Made by a program: the position numbers and the translations under genes. The notes beneath the pieces were generated by a model that worked only from the letters and a program-made list of their open reading frames with translations, did no database searches and was not told where the DNA came from. 13,656 bases of DNA from Theodoxus fluviatilis (Eukaryota; Mollusca; Gastropoda; Cycloneritida; Neritidae), in the NCBI GenBank assembly GCA_034096865.1, contig JAWQFJ010011979.1:2501-16156 (forward strand), in the 5' to 3' direction. Position 1 is the first letter of the stretch. Each line of letters begins with the position of its first letter. Below, piece by piece: positions 1-9,304 of this stretch.

Positions 1-2550
1 GGATTGGGATAGATATTTGATCTTCAAGTGCTAGTAAAAGAACACTTCCATTCGGAAAAATAATCATATGTTCACTATTCACCAACATATTCCTTTTTCA
101 AGTATGGGGTAGGAAACGCTCACAAGGTGTTGCGTGCTGCAGTGCACAAACGCGGCACACATCGAAAGAACCCATTCATTCCCGCCCTTTTGTTCTAGTG
201 ATTTCGATTTCTCTCCGACATTTTGGTCTCATCTGCCGGTCTTCATCAGAAACCCCATCATTCTAGACGAGCTTTTCTCATTGAAAAGGTTAAAAAAATA
301 ATCCAACCCCTAAGAGACAACCTATCTCACCTGAATCATCAAACTAATCAGTCACAAACAGTTTTCCTTCTAGTGCGATAACAAACACTGACGGCGCTTA
401 TTGCAAGTGTATTCGACATTAAGGAAGGGCCAACTAAAATTTACGGCTTGCTTTTGACAGGAGTAAGTCTAGAAGACGTTGCCTTAGGTGAACAAGGTGA
501 AAGCGATGTTGGTGGATGCCTGTCGCAAGCAACGTGGCCAGACTGTACACTCTAATATCTCTTCCGAGTATGTGTGTTGATGTGATTCACCAGGCCGATA
601 CGCGATACATTGACGGGGACAGTGGAAACACTGAAAGGCTGCTCTATAGGTGTCCTGAGCTGCACTTCTTCTACTCTCTCTCTCTCTCTCTCGATGGCGA
701 GTCGGCTCTGTCTGGACTCCTCGAAGGTGGCTGTCGCTTTCCTTGCGGCCGTCCCCCTAACCGGCAGTGTCCTTTGCCAGGAGCTCGCGATCTCTTGCTG
801 GCACGCCGCCTGACTAGAGACGTTCCTTCACAGTCATTAAAACGCTTCTTGGGCGCCCAAGACTCCTGTCTCCCTGCTCCATAACACCGTAGAGGACCTC
901 ACGTGATAAATGTGACGTCCATGTGAATAATGTGGCCTCCATCTCAGTTGTGCTTCCATGATTAGGACCTCGATGCAAGTACCGCTAGCCCTCTCTAGTA
1001 CATCCGTTGTTGATATTTTGTCCTGCCCATGAACACCCACGATAATTTATGAACTTTAAATAAACATTGAGATGGTAATACCCGACCTAATCAGGTATTG
1101 GTAGACTGACGATGAGCAACAAAATCGACGCTTCGTAACCTTTTTCGCCCCTGGACAAACTGCCCTGAAGTGGGAAAATATTTCCTCCAAATGTTGTCTT
1201 ACTTTATCCGCGATTCGCTTGGTGGCCCGCTGTAACCATTTTATGCAGCATTAGTGGAATATAAATTGCTGATGGTATTGTACCTACTTTACCCTTTTAT
1301 GCTTCAATCAATCTCTTATCAAAGACTTCACATTTTGATCAAAATTGACATTTTTTTCTCCGCAGACCTTCTGACCTCGCTTTTAGTTACTAAACATGAT
1401 GGCCAGATAGAGAGTATTTAGGATAGGGGAAGGTCTAGCTATACGACACTCCCAACCTCAGATTCCCTCAATACCGACCCACCGACCCCATTCCAGCAGT
1501 TCCTGAGTGCTGTAATGCGCCTTTCGCAGCCAAGCAAAGTCCTTCCTGTGAGAAGCATTAGGGGATCATACTTCACCTGCGCACTAAAAGGGAGTTCATG
1601 CCGTCAACCGAACTCCTCGTTTGCAACAGAAGACTTACGTTGGCTTTTCACGGTCTGCTGAATAGATTGGGTGACTGGAGAAAGCTATTATCCGCCATGA
1701 AAATCTTATGATTTATGAATTATCGATACACACTGCATCCGAGCGTTCGATGGGAGAAATCCGCCAGGCAATATTCACCCAGGCAGGTTTTGTAAGCAGG
1801 CATTAATTGCCAAACCGTATATGAATGAGGTGTGCCGAAGCGAACCTCCACGGATGGCGATACGCAATGGAACCAAGCGAGCGTGCCGGTATTCTAGATC
1901 AATGCCTTAACTACTGGGGCGAAATTCCGTCTTAACACCAAGGAACTGCCGTGCTTTGGCCATGGTGAGAACGATTCAAACTTACTGCATCCAGAAGATC
2001 CCCGATTTTTGTCATTGGTATTATTTGTCCATTTCCCAGTAAGAGCTATGCGGTAGAGTCTTCTTTGCCAAGTATAATTACCGCCAAGTTGTGCTGCAGT
2101 TGACCATAACGACTTTCTCAAGCGACGACAGCTTGTAGGGTTTTGTATTTACCATGGACTTACAGAAGTCGTACGTCATGCCACAACACGCTATTGAGCC
2201 ACATTAACCATGAAGATCCCACGGGCTGATATTATCTTCAAACCAGTTGCAATTGGCACACGTGTTGATGGGATCAAAGACGTAACTGATTTGGAGTGAC
2301 ACAAGGGATGAAAATTATGTAGGCCTAACGGGTGACGAAGGAGGCACGAGGCAGAATGAGGAGGAGAAAGGGATCAAGGACCGAGAACAAGACGACCCAT
2401 TTGAAAAGCCAACGGTGTTTATCAACGAAAGGAAGAATGTATAAAGAATAGAAATAAAGTAGCCTCTTCCGGTGTAAGTATGTAGGGAGAGTGAAATGCA
2501 GTTAAGTTTCACACTGAATACGCATAATGCACATGTACATGAATGCACGC
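1..2550. other. Unassigned unique sequence, no supported gene
   Basis: No gene is supported in this stretch. The longest open frame (516-884, + strand) reads through a CT repeat into low-complexity Leu/Ser and Arg/Pro codons, and it has no recognisable domain. A minus-strand frame at 1894-2121 is equally featureless. Base composition is mixed and I see no tRNA-like fold, transposon terminus or long repeat. Unrecognised exons of a host gene could be hidden here, because short exons cannot be called by eye. Confidence 0.6.
674..692. repeat. (CT)n microsatellite
   Basis: A short uninterrupted CT dinucleotide run of about nine units. It explains the run of Leu-Ser codons in the overlapping open frames, which I therefore do not call as genes. 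Confidence 0.9.
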
Positions 2551-2627
2551 ACGCATGCATGCACCCGTTCGCATTTACGCACGCACACACACACACACAT
2601 ATGCACGCACACATAAAAAACACACAC

Positions 2628-2688
<61 letters not shown>

Positions 2689-2694
2689 GCACGC
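2551..2694. repeat. AC-rich microsatellite with pure (AC)28 core
   Basis: A compound purine-pyrimidine tract. It opens with GCACGCATGC-type steps, continues with short AC runs broken by an A6 stretch near 2615-2620, and then has a pure (AC)28 core at 2629-2684, followed by GCACGCACGC. Alternation is strict from 2629 to 2694, so the tract could adopt Z-DNA under negative supercoiling. The open frames here on both strands (His-Thr on plus, Cys-Val on minus) are simple translations of the repeat. Confidence 0.95.
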
Positions 2695-2699
2695 CCATT

Positions 2700-3322
2700 C
2701 ACACTTAAAACTTATCGTAATTTATTTATTGAAATGAAGACGTCCCAAACAAGATGAACCAATGGCGTGGACGATCTCAACTCAACGCAAAGCTTGCATT
2801 AATTGGAGCGATACTCGATCCGCGCTGTGATTACCGTAGGAGTTGTACGTTTGTATCGGCAAGCCTGGAAAGAAGTGGGTCCAAACATTACAAGGTCTGA
2901 GGGCATAAACGTTTTTAACTTTTCTGATTCTTAGATCCGAGAATGTCTCGAGGGAATGAGTACGTTTCGTGAAAGTCGGAACTTCCGTTTTCCTCGAGAT
3001 AGGAAGGAAGCTTCAATGGCTGGACATGCGCACTATGATCCTCTTCCCACAATAAACGAGGAGATAATTCGGCTCATTACACGGAATGTCTAGGCAAAAC
3101 TGGTCTACTGTCGTTCAATTAGTGAGACGAAAAAGCAATTAGTTTTTTTTAATTGATCAAATAGATTTTTTTAAAGTAAAAGATCAAGTAGTGAGTGACT
3201 AACGTGAGCTGAACTATTGACGTAGGCTGCCTGTATCTAAAAGTGTTTGAATTGGTGTACTAGAGTTATTAGGCCCATTACAACCATGGGTGAAACATGG
3301 GTGATATCAATCGCCGTAACAG
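2700..3322. other. Unassigned spacer between AC and GT microsatellites
   Basis: No open frame of note, RNA fold or mobile-element signature is visible. A locally AT-rich patch with T8 and T7 runs lies near 3141-3172. Its main relevance is as the loop separating two complementary microsatellites. Confidence 0.6.
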
Positions 3323-3328
3323 GCGCGC

Positions 3329-3398
<70 letters not shown>
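3323..3398. repeat. (GC)10(GT)28 compound microsatellite
   Basis: Seventy-six bases of unbroken purine-pyrimidine alternation: ten GC steps followed by 28 GT steps. GC/GT alternation of this length is the strongest Z-DNA candidate in the window. It is nearly the reverse complement of the AC core at 2629-2684, which also has 28 units. Confidence 0.97.
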
Positions 3399-3401
<3 letters not shown>

Positions 3402-4224
3402 GTAGGAGGGAGGGGAATAGAGGGTTGGTAGGTGTCTTACTCTTTCGGGAGTTTCATTTGACTCATAATGCTGAAACAACCTTTCATCAATGAAAACACA
3501 AAACCCCACTTACCTCAAGTGGCTGTTGCTTTCCTGTTAGGAGGAAGCCGATTAGCGTTGTATCGGTTATTGTCCACGATGAGAACTTGTACAAGTGGAA
3601 GCATCAAATGAAGGCAGCGATTCTCACCTACTCTCTGTAAACTCTTCAAAATCGGACACCCTGACTCAGGTGTTGAAACAATGAAAACAACATTCCAGTA
3701 TCACAACCTAGAGGAATACAGATTAAACTTCCCACCAGTCCAGGTCTTTTACGACTAAGTAGGCACAGAGCACACGTCTTGACAACTCGCTCAAACTCGA
3801 AGAAAGCTTCCTTCTCGAAACCATGGGCTGCTGGAACCCAAGGACTCGCACAGCGCGTCTACCAGAATGGCCCGGAATGGGCACGGTGCAGAGGAACCAG
3901 ACTGCCAGAGGCAGGCAGCTGGCTATTGATCGATGCCAGACGGTGCAGACTTCTCTAGGTCCTCAGAGTCAGACCGCCTTACCCCCAACTCCAATACTCT
4001 GCAAGGAGCGGTAAGAGGAGGCCGTGGTTGTTGACGCTCGTCCCTTTCAGAACAGCAAGGACCAAACAAGCAGCTTAGTTCTGCATCGGCATGAATCGCT
4101 GACAGCTAGTTGTGTACTTGTTTCTTGCGACGGTTGAGGAAATGCACATGTTGCGAAGGAATGTGAAATGCTTGCGGATGTGAATGTCATGTAAAGTGCC
4201 TTGCGGAAGGTTCGAGGGCCTTTC
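3399..4224. other. Unassigned sequence, no supported gene
   Basis: Only short open frames are present (for example 3823-4014 on plus and 4047-4265 on minus), with no recognisable motif. No RNA gene or transposon end was recognised. Confidence 0.55.
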
Positions 4225-4374
4225 CCTCCTTTGTCTGTTAGAGGGGGGTCAGGATGAGTCAGCACCTCCTTTGTCTGTGAGGGGGGTGGGGGGTGGGGGA
4301 GCGGGGGGGGGGGGGTGGAGGCGATTTCTGCCTGGTCAGCGCGCAGAGGGCCAGGGGGTCAGAATGGGTCAGCA
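4225..4374. repeat. Short local duplications around a G-rich core
   Basis: Two different short motifs are duplicated here. CCTCCTTTGTCTGT occurs at 4225-4238 and 4265-4278 (40-bp spacing). GGGGTCAGRATGRGTCAGCA occurs at 4245-4264 and 4355-4374 (110-bp spacing, two base differences). The G-rich core lies between the copies. The arrangement suggests local slippage or duplication; no known repeat family was recognised. Confidence 0.75.
4281..4319 (+). other. G-quadruplex candidate
   Basis: The plus strand has G6-T-G6-T-G5-AGC-G13-T-GG, so at least four G runs of five or more bases are separated by one- to three-base loops. That far exceeds the usual G3 with loops of 1-7 rule. A second, weaker G-rich patch follows at about 4382-4398. 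Confidence 0.8.
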
Positions 4375-4549
4375 GAATGCTGGGTGGGGGGCGGGGGACT
4401 GGAAACTCCCCTTGCTTCCCTACGCAGTAAGCATCTGACCACCGATTGGCCCTCGAGTATGCCCACGTGGCGGGGCAGGGGTCGCTGGACATACCCTCGA
4501 TCCCAAAGCACGGCACTATATATTCGTATGTACATTATAGGCGAGAGGT

Positions 4550-4610
4550 GAAGGAGACTAGAGGAGACCAGGGAGACTAAGAGGAGACTGGAGGAGGACT
4601 GGTGACGGGC
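4550..4610 (+). repeat. Degenerate GGAGACT tandem repeat
   Basis: GGAGACT or GGAGACC recurs about every 10-13 bases within a purine-rich stretch (…AGGAGACTAGAGGAGACC…). The repeat is imperfect and short. No function is evident. Confidence 0.7.
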
Positions 4611-4627
4611 TGTCGAGTGCTTGGAAG

Positions 4628-4728
4628 GCCGTATTAAGGCGCAGCCTGTCCAGCACGGGTGACTGGAAGCAAGAGCTTGGAGGGCTGTCGGTGCCGTATT
4701 GAGGCGCAGCCTGAGCAACACGAGTGAC
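4628..4728. repeat. 65-bp-spaced direct duplication
   Basis: Segments 4628-4663 and 4693-4728 align over 36 bases without gaps. Both begin GCCGTATT and contain AGGCGCAGCCTG and GTGAC, with a handful of substitutions. The sequence before each copy also resembles the other (GCTTGGARGGC). This is a diverged tandem duplication of about 65 bp; no repeat family was recognised. Confidence 0.8.
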
Positions 4729-5730
4729 ATTAACTGTGGGTGCACGAGCATTCTGTAAACCCGAGTCAGTATTGACTCTGGCACAGTTCGCAATGAATGC
4801 GCAATAGGCTTGACCTTTCGCATTACAGCCTTGCGCCAAATATAGTTCGTTCTGATACTATTTTTCTCTCCACTTTTTACAGAAATCATTCAGATGTAAA
4901 AACTTGTTTCCATTTCAACACAAACATTTTATTGTATCGAATAAACGCTTGTTTGTTGTATCAACAAGAGTGAGTTAAGAGTTTTGTGCGAAATAGTTTT
5001 AGAACTACTTTAACGGCGTATGTCAGGGAGCACATCGGCTATCCCACAAGCCTCTCGTGTGACCTCCGTTTGCCTAAATTGGCCAAAAACCTTCCATCAC
5101 GTGATGTGGACTGTGCTAGAGATACTTTTGCCGGTAGGCGAAATCTCTAGTTTACTAGAATGGTGCACGAGTGATTCCTAGAAGCGTGGACCAGTCCGGA
5201 AATAAACATCCTGTAGAAAACACACGCCTGTCCTGATTCTACTTTCCTGGCGCGAGCTGGGACGGACCGCAAGTTCAATACCACGTGCACGCAACATTGG
5301 TTCTCAGACCACGTGTACGTAACACACATTTTTAGGAACCTGGCCGACATTAAACAATGAGAACAAAAGGGAAATCGTCAAAGCTTGTGAGCGTATGGGC
5401 AGCTGCTGTCATCATTTGCAAATGACCTGACTGTCGATGGTAGGATTCAATCCATTTCTGCTCTGTAATGGTTTGACTGCACGCAAAACAGTTGCCCTCA
5501 CCTCAAATACAGATTTTCCCGTGGCCTGAACAAAGAGCTAAGTTGTTTTAGATGCGTCTATTCGAGCTGATCGTTTTCATTTTGCACTTTAGCGCGAAAC
5601 CAAATAACGATCCATCGGCCGCGGCAGAGGTAACGCCTGTGCCAATGTCGGTTGCGGTAAAAGAACACAAACTTTGTTCATTTTCAACACACCGTGTAAC
5701 CGTCTGAAAATGCGAGTCGAAGCAAGATAA
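4729..5730. other. Unassigned sequence with clustered CACGTG sites
   Basis: No gene is supported. An AATAAA at 4940-4945 has no coding context. Three CACGTG E-boxes lie at 5098-5103, 5282-5287 and 5310-5315. The short minus-strand frame over 5147-5350 has no recognisable motif. Confidence 0.55.
5095..5106. promoter_or_regulatory. 12-bp palindrome containing an E-box
   Basis: CATCACGTGATG is a perfect palindrome centred on CACGTG. Palindromic E-boxes are the binding form of bHLH-type homodimers. No adjacent gene is recognised, so a regulatory role is speculative. Confidence 0.35.
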
Positions 5731-6652
5731 TAAGTAAAGTCTGTAAACATGACAAAGTGCTGCAATGCTCTCAATGCAGTAAGTAAATTCTGTAAACATG
5801 ACAAAGTGCTGCAATGCCCTCAATGCAGTAAGTAAAGTCTGTAAACATGACAAAGTGCTGCAATGCTCTCAATGCAATAAGTAAATTCTGTAAACATGAC
5901 AAAGTGCTGCATGCCCTCAACGCAGTAAGTAAAGTCTGTAAACATGACAAAGTGCTGCATGCCCTCAATGCAGTAAGTAAAGTCTGTAAACATGACAAAG
6001 TGCTGCAATGCCCTCAATGCAGTAAGTAAAGTCTGTAAACATGACAAAGTGCTGCAATGCCCTCAATGCAGTAAGTAAAGTCTGTAAACATGACAAAGTG
6101 CTGCAATGCTCTCAATGCAATAAGTAAATTCTGTAAACATGACAAAGTGCTGCATGCCCTCAATGCAGTAAGTAAAGTCTGTAAACATGACAAAGTGTTG
6201 CATGCCCTCAACGCAGTAAGTAAAGTCTGTAAACATGACAAAGTGTTGCATGCCCTCAACGCAGTAAGTAAAGTCTGTAAACATGACAAAGTGCTGCAAT
6301 GCCCTCAATGCAGTAAGTAAAGTCTGTAAACATGACAAAGTGCTGCAATGCTCTAAATGCAGTAAGTAAAGTCTGTAAACATGACAAAGTGCTGCAATGC
6401 TCTCAATGCAATAAGTAAATTCTGTAAACATGACAAAGTGCTGCATGCCCTCAATGCAGTAAGTAAAGTCTGTAAACATGACAAAGTGTTGCATGCCCTC
6501 AACGCAGTAAGTAAAGTCTGTAAACATGACAAAGTGTTGCATGCCCTCAACGCAGTAAGTAAAGTCTGTAAACATGACAAAGTGCTGCATGCCCTCAACG
6601 CAGTAAGTAAAGTCTGTAAACATGACAAAGTGCTGCAATGCCCTCAATGCAG
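5731..6652. repeat. 48/49-bp minisatellite, 19 units
   Basis: Nineteen consecutive units start with TAAGTAAA and share CTGTAAACATGACAAAGTG followed by a TGCA(A)TGC…AATGCAG segment. Units are 49 bp, or 48 bp where one A is missing from TGCAATGC. The array spans 922 bp with few differences between units. The differences fall into recurring variant classes (G/T after TAAGTAAA, C/T in GYTGC, T/C in AAYGC, and GCAG/GCAA at the unit end). The long open frames on both strands through this array come from the stop-free repeat and switch frame at each 49-bp unit, so I do not call them genes. Confidence 0.97.
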
Positions 6653-6987
6653 CAGATCGCCAGCTCAGGAGTACACTTGCCATTCTCAGTTTTAGTCTAA
6701 TAACTTTATGATTTATCGAGTCTGTGCGGAAAAATCACGAGCGCTTTGGAGGAGACACTGTTGAAGAGGAGAATACAGCTAGTATCCCCGTGTTAAACTT
6801 CATTCGCGTCCCAACCCATGTAGATCGGGGTGAGAATAGACGTAGACCACAGCATCTCCCAACGTGATTCGCACAGCGCGAATGACCAGAGTAAAAAAGA
6901 CGAGACATGCTCGCCTGTCAGCGACAGCAGTGGTTTGGGATCTCAATTGCCTATTGTAGCCCACAAAGACTGATGAGCAGTACATGC
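6653..6987. other. Unassigned spacer between minisatellite and TCCA array
   Basis: Unique sequence with no gene recognised. A small perfect inverted repeat, ATTCGC (6867-6872) and GCGAAT (6878-6883) around a five-base loop, is present but too short to interpret. Confidence 0.55.
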
Positions 6988-7270
6988 TCATCCATCCATC
7001 CATCCATCCATCTATCCATCCATCCATCCATCCATCCATCCATCCGTCCGTCCGTCCATCCATCCATCCATCCATCCATCCATCCATCCATCCATCCATC
7101 CATCCTTCCATCCATCTAATGATCCATCCAATGATCCATCCATCCATCCATCAATCCACCCATTCATCCATCCATCCATCCAATGATCCATCCAATGATC
7201 CATCCATCCATCCATCCACCCATCCATCCATCCATACATCCATCCATCCATACATCCATCTATCCATCCA
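6988..7270. repeat. (TCCA)n tetranucleotide microsatellite
   Basis: A long TCCA array interrupted by TCCG, TCTA and TCCT variants and by several AATGATCCATCC blocks in its second half (7117-7205). Frames through it translate to Ser-Ile-His-Pro or Trp-Met-Asp-Gly repeats, which are artefacts of the repeat. Confidence 0.97.
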
Positions 7271-7945
7271 ACATTTTCTACAAAGCATTTCTTGTGAGTT
7301 TTTCTACATTCCCGCTTCCTAACTTGAGGCACTCTCGGGACATTCCGGCAACAAGATCCTTGTGCAAAAAAGACAACGTTCTATATCTATCCAGCTTCTC
7401 TGTTGTCTTTTGTTGATCGACGTCGATCATCCGCATTGTGTAATTCCAAGTATTTCGGCTTTTGGATTTTGTGTGATCAGAGAAAGTGATGACGGTCCGA
7501 GTAACAACTGTAGAAATAAGAAGAAAGCTGACAAAAGGGCTTATCTCTCCTGTAGATTGACATGATCACGGAAGCAGTCAATCCTGTAGCAATAAAAACG
7601 GTTCGGAGAAGGACAAAAATAGATGTGCTGAGGCAACCCGGAATCAAAACAACAAGAACACAGCGCTACTCGTACCCTTTGACGTAGCAGTGGCATAGAG
7701 CGCTCAAGGATTGCAAAATACAATTGTGGTGTGATGGGGGTGGAGACAAGGCTTGATGGTAGAAGGGCCCAGGCATGAGACAAAATCGCTGCTGCTTTCC
7801 ACAACTTTATTGTTACCCATGGGTATAGGAGCTGTGGGCTGGTCCCAGGCCGGATGGTAATGGCCTAGACCAAACCCAAGACCGTGGTGGCAGTGGTCTC
7901 TCCCCCAGATGGGATGGGGTTTCTCTCAACCTGCCGACAGTCCCT
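7271..7945. other. Unassigned flank upstream of the PLE
   Basis: No gene or recognised repeat family. The segment 7800-7945 directly precedes the element and reads in frame into the truncated PLE ORF from an ATG at 7909. The amino acids before residue Thr-Asp-Ala-Ala do not match the PLE protein, so this is flanking DNA and the in-frame join is probably chance. Confidence 0.55.
7414..7429. other. 16-bp perfect palindrome
   Basis: TGATCGACGTCGATCA is perfectly self-complementary with no spacer, centred on GACGTC. It could be a symmetric protein-binding site. No gene context supports a specific role. Confidence 0.5.
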
Positions 7946-8835
7946 CCACAGATGCTGCCATGATTTTACCATTCCACTCATGCCACCCGCGTCACTGTCC
8001 TCGAAGCATCCCCTACAGCCAGTGCTTACGTCTGCGTCGCATCTGCTCCGAAGACTTTACGTTCGGACGCAGGTGTGATGAACTAAAAAAGAAGTTAAAA
8101 AAGAGAGGCTATCCCGTAGGACTGACTGAGGCTGCTGTGGTAAAAGTGGCAGCCAGGACTCGAGCATCTACTCTTCAGTATGCTCGAAGAGAAGCCGAGG
8201 GTACAGACAGAGTGCCGTTTGTGATTCGTCACAACCCTAACAACCCGCCTCTGAGCCAGTGGTTGAAACAGTTTCTGCCGGTGCTCTACACTAGCACACG
8301 GATGAGACGGGCAGCTCCAAACCCGCCTATTGTGGGAGAAAGAAACTGTTTCAATTTAAGAAAACTGCTGATGCCCTCGACCCTCCCCTTCCCTCGTACT
8401 TTGGCTCAGGAGACCAACATCGGGTGTCACCCTTGCCCCAAATGTATACTGTGTCAGAGATACCTGCAGGACACTACCACCTTCCGCAGCGTCATTACTG
8501 GCCAGTCTTTCCACATCAGAGACTGCTTGTCGTGCACGTCAACCAACGTCATCTATCTCATTGACTGTGAACAGTGTCACGACAGGCAGTATGTGGGTGA
8601 GACTGGCCAGACCATACGTAGAAGGTTTTACGGACACACGTACGACATCCGCAATAACTTAGACACCCTAGTGGCTAAGCACTTCAGGTCCCCTGGGCAC
8701 TGCCTCTCCCACATGAGAGTGACCATCATTGAGCAAATACACGTGGACGATGCCAACATCAGAAAGCGGAGAGAGAAGTTCTGGCGCTTCAAGCTACGAA
8801 CCAACTACCCTGAAGGACTGAATGTGTTTGACTGA
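7946..8835 (+). pseudogene. 5'-truncated PLE protein fragment: linker, Cys/His cluster and GIY-YIG endonuclease
   Basis: Homologous, and essentially identical, to the last 295 or so residues of the complete PLE protein. It starts at Thr-Asp-Ala-Ala-Met, just after the reverse transcriptase domain, so it lacks all RT motifs. It keeps the region after the RT (SCHPRH…IPYSQ…RRICS), the CHPCPKCILC cluster, and the full GIY-YIG domain (VIYLI, YVGETGQ, RRRFYGH, and a C-terminal EKFW…PEGLN). The frame is intact to the TGA at 8833-8835. One difference from the downstream copy is Ile instead of Val in the Cys cluster. An upstream ATG at 7909 in flanking DNA is in frame, and Met codon 7961 lies within the PLE sequence. 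It is most simply a truncated tandem copy, although a free-standing endonuclease of about 290-308 residues could be made if it were transcribed. Confidence 0.9.
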
Positions 8836-8868
8836 GAGAAAGTGAGATGGATGGAACTATGAACACTT

Positions 8869-8903
8869 AAAGAGAGAGAAAGAGTTGGAGGTAGAGAGAG
8901 AGG

Positions 8904-8943
<40 letters not shown>

Positions 8944-9042
8944 GAGAGAGAGAGACAGAGAGACAGAGAGAGAGAGAGAGAGAGAGGGAGACAGAGAGAG
9001 AGAGAGACAGAGAGAGAGAGACAGAGAGATAGAGAGAGAGAA
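8869..9042. repeat. GA-rich tract 1 of left pLTR
   Basis: Interrupted (GA)n with ACAG and ATAG variants, beginning about 33 bp after the ORF stop. The matching tract in the right pLTR is 12713-12891 and differs in length and in a few bases, as expected for microsatellite drift. Confidence 0.95.
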
Positions 9043-9069
9043 CACTCTGGACACTGGATGCTGAGAGAG

Positions 9070-9092
9070 CTCGGGCTCCGAGAACTCGGGCT
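9070..9092 (+). repeat. Short hairpin and direct repeat between GA tracts
   Basis: CTCGG (9070-9074) and CCGAG (9078-9082) form a five-base-pair inverted repeat around GCT. CTCGGGCT occurs twice in direct orientation (9070-9077 and 9085-9092). It is conserved in the right pLTR. This is the only non-simple sequence between the two GA tracts. Function unknown. Confidence 0.6.
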
Positions 9093-9121
9093 AGAACAGT
9101 TTTTGGGGGGATGAGGGTGGT

Positions 9122-9132
9122 GGAGAGAGAGG

Positions 9133-9202
<70 letters not shown>

Positions 9203-9222
9203 GGGAGGGAGAGAGAGGAGAG
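9122..9222. repeat. GA-rich tract 2 of left pLTR
   Basis: (GA)n with GGGA interruptions. The matching tract in the right pLTR is 12971-13062 and is slightly shorter. Open frames here encode Arg-Glu repeats and are artefacts. Confidence 0.95.
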
Positions 9223-9240
9223 GTAGAGCTCTGGAGTGCC

Positions 9241-9276
9241 TACGTCATGTCATTCTGAAGTTTTTTACGTCACGTG
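9241..9276 (+). promoter_or_regulatory. Candidate promoter motifs in pLTR (two TACGTCA, one CACGTG)
   Basis: TACGTCA occurs at 9241-9247 and 9266-9272; the second overlaps a CACGTG at 9271-9276. ACGTCA is the half-site bound by CREB/ATF-type bZIP factors and CACGTG is an E-box. They lie about 30-60 bp upstream of the hammerhead-like core and 190-225 bp before the preferred start codon. The right pLTR has the same motifs at 13079-13085 and 13104-13114. This position suits an internal PLE promoter, but the assignment is inference from motifs. Confidence 0.35.
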
Positions 9277-9304
9277 TTGCATCATTTATGTGTTTCTGTA
9301 TTAA

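Noticed and set aside
516..884. 122-aa plus-strand ORF
   Set aside because: Includes a CT microsatellite, has no recognisable motif, and overlaps another open frame. Nothing supports it as a gene.
2315..2737. Cys-Val and His-Thr repeat proteins in the AC tract
   Set aside because: Pure translations of (AC)n/(GT)n with no start context or domain.
4200..4215. GGTTCGAG as a tRNA or SINE B box
   Set aside because: No matching A box, cloverleaf or poly-A tail nearby.
4359..4889. 176-aa minus-strand ORF
   Set aside because: Runs across locally duplicated G-rich sequence, shows no domain, and overlaps other open frames of similar length.
5731..6652. CRISPR-like array
   Set aside because: The repeats abut without unique spacers and the context is eukaryotic. 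It is a tandem minisatellite.
5771..6695. Open frames of up to 206 aa on both strands across the minisatellite
   Set aside because: They come from a stop-free repeat; units of 48 and 49 bp shift frame from one to the next, and both strands are open. This is not a coding pattern.
6800..7332. Repeat proteins (Ser-Ile-His-Pro, Trp-Met-Asp-Gly) over the TCCA array
   Set aside because: Microsatellite artefacts, open in several frames on both strands.
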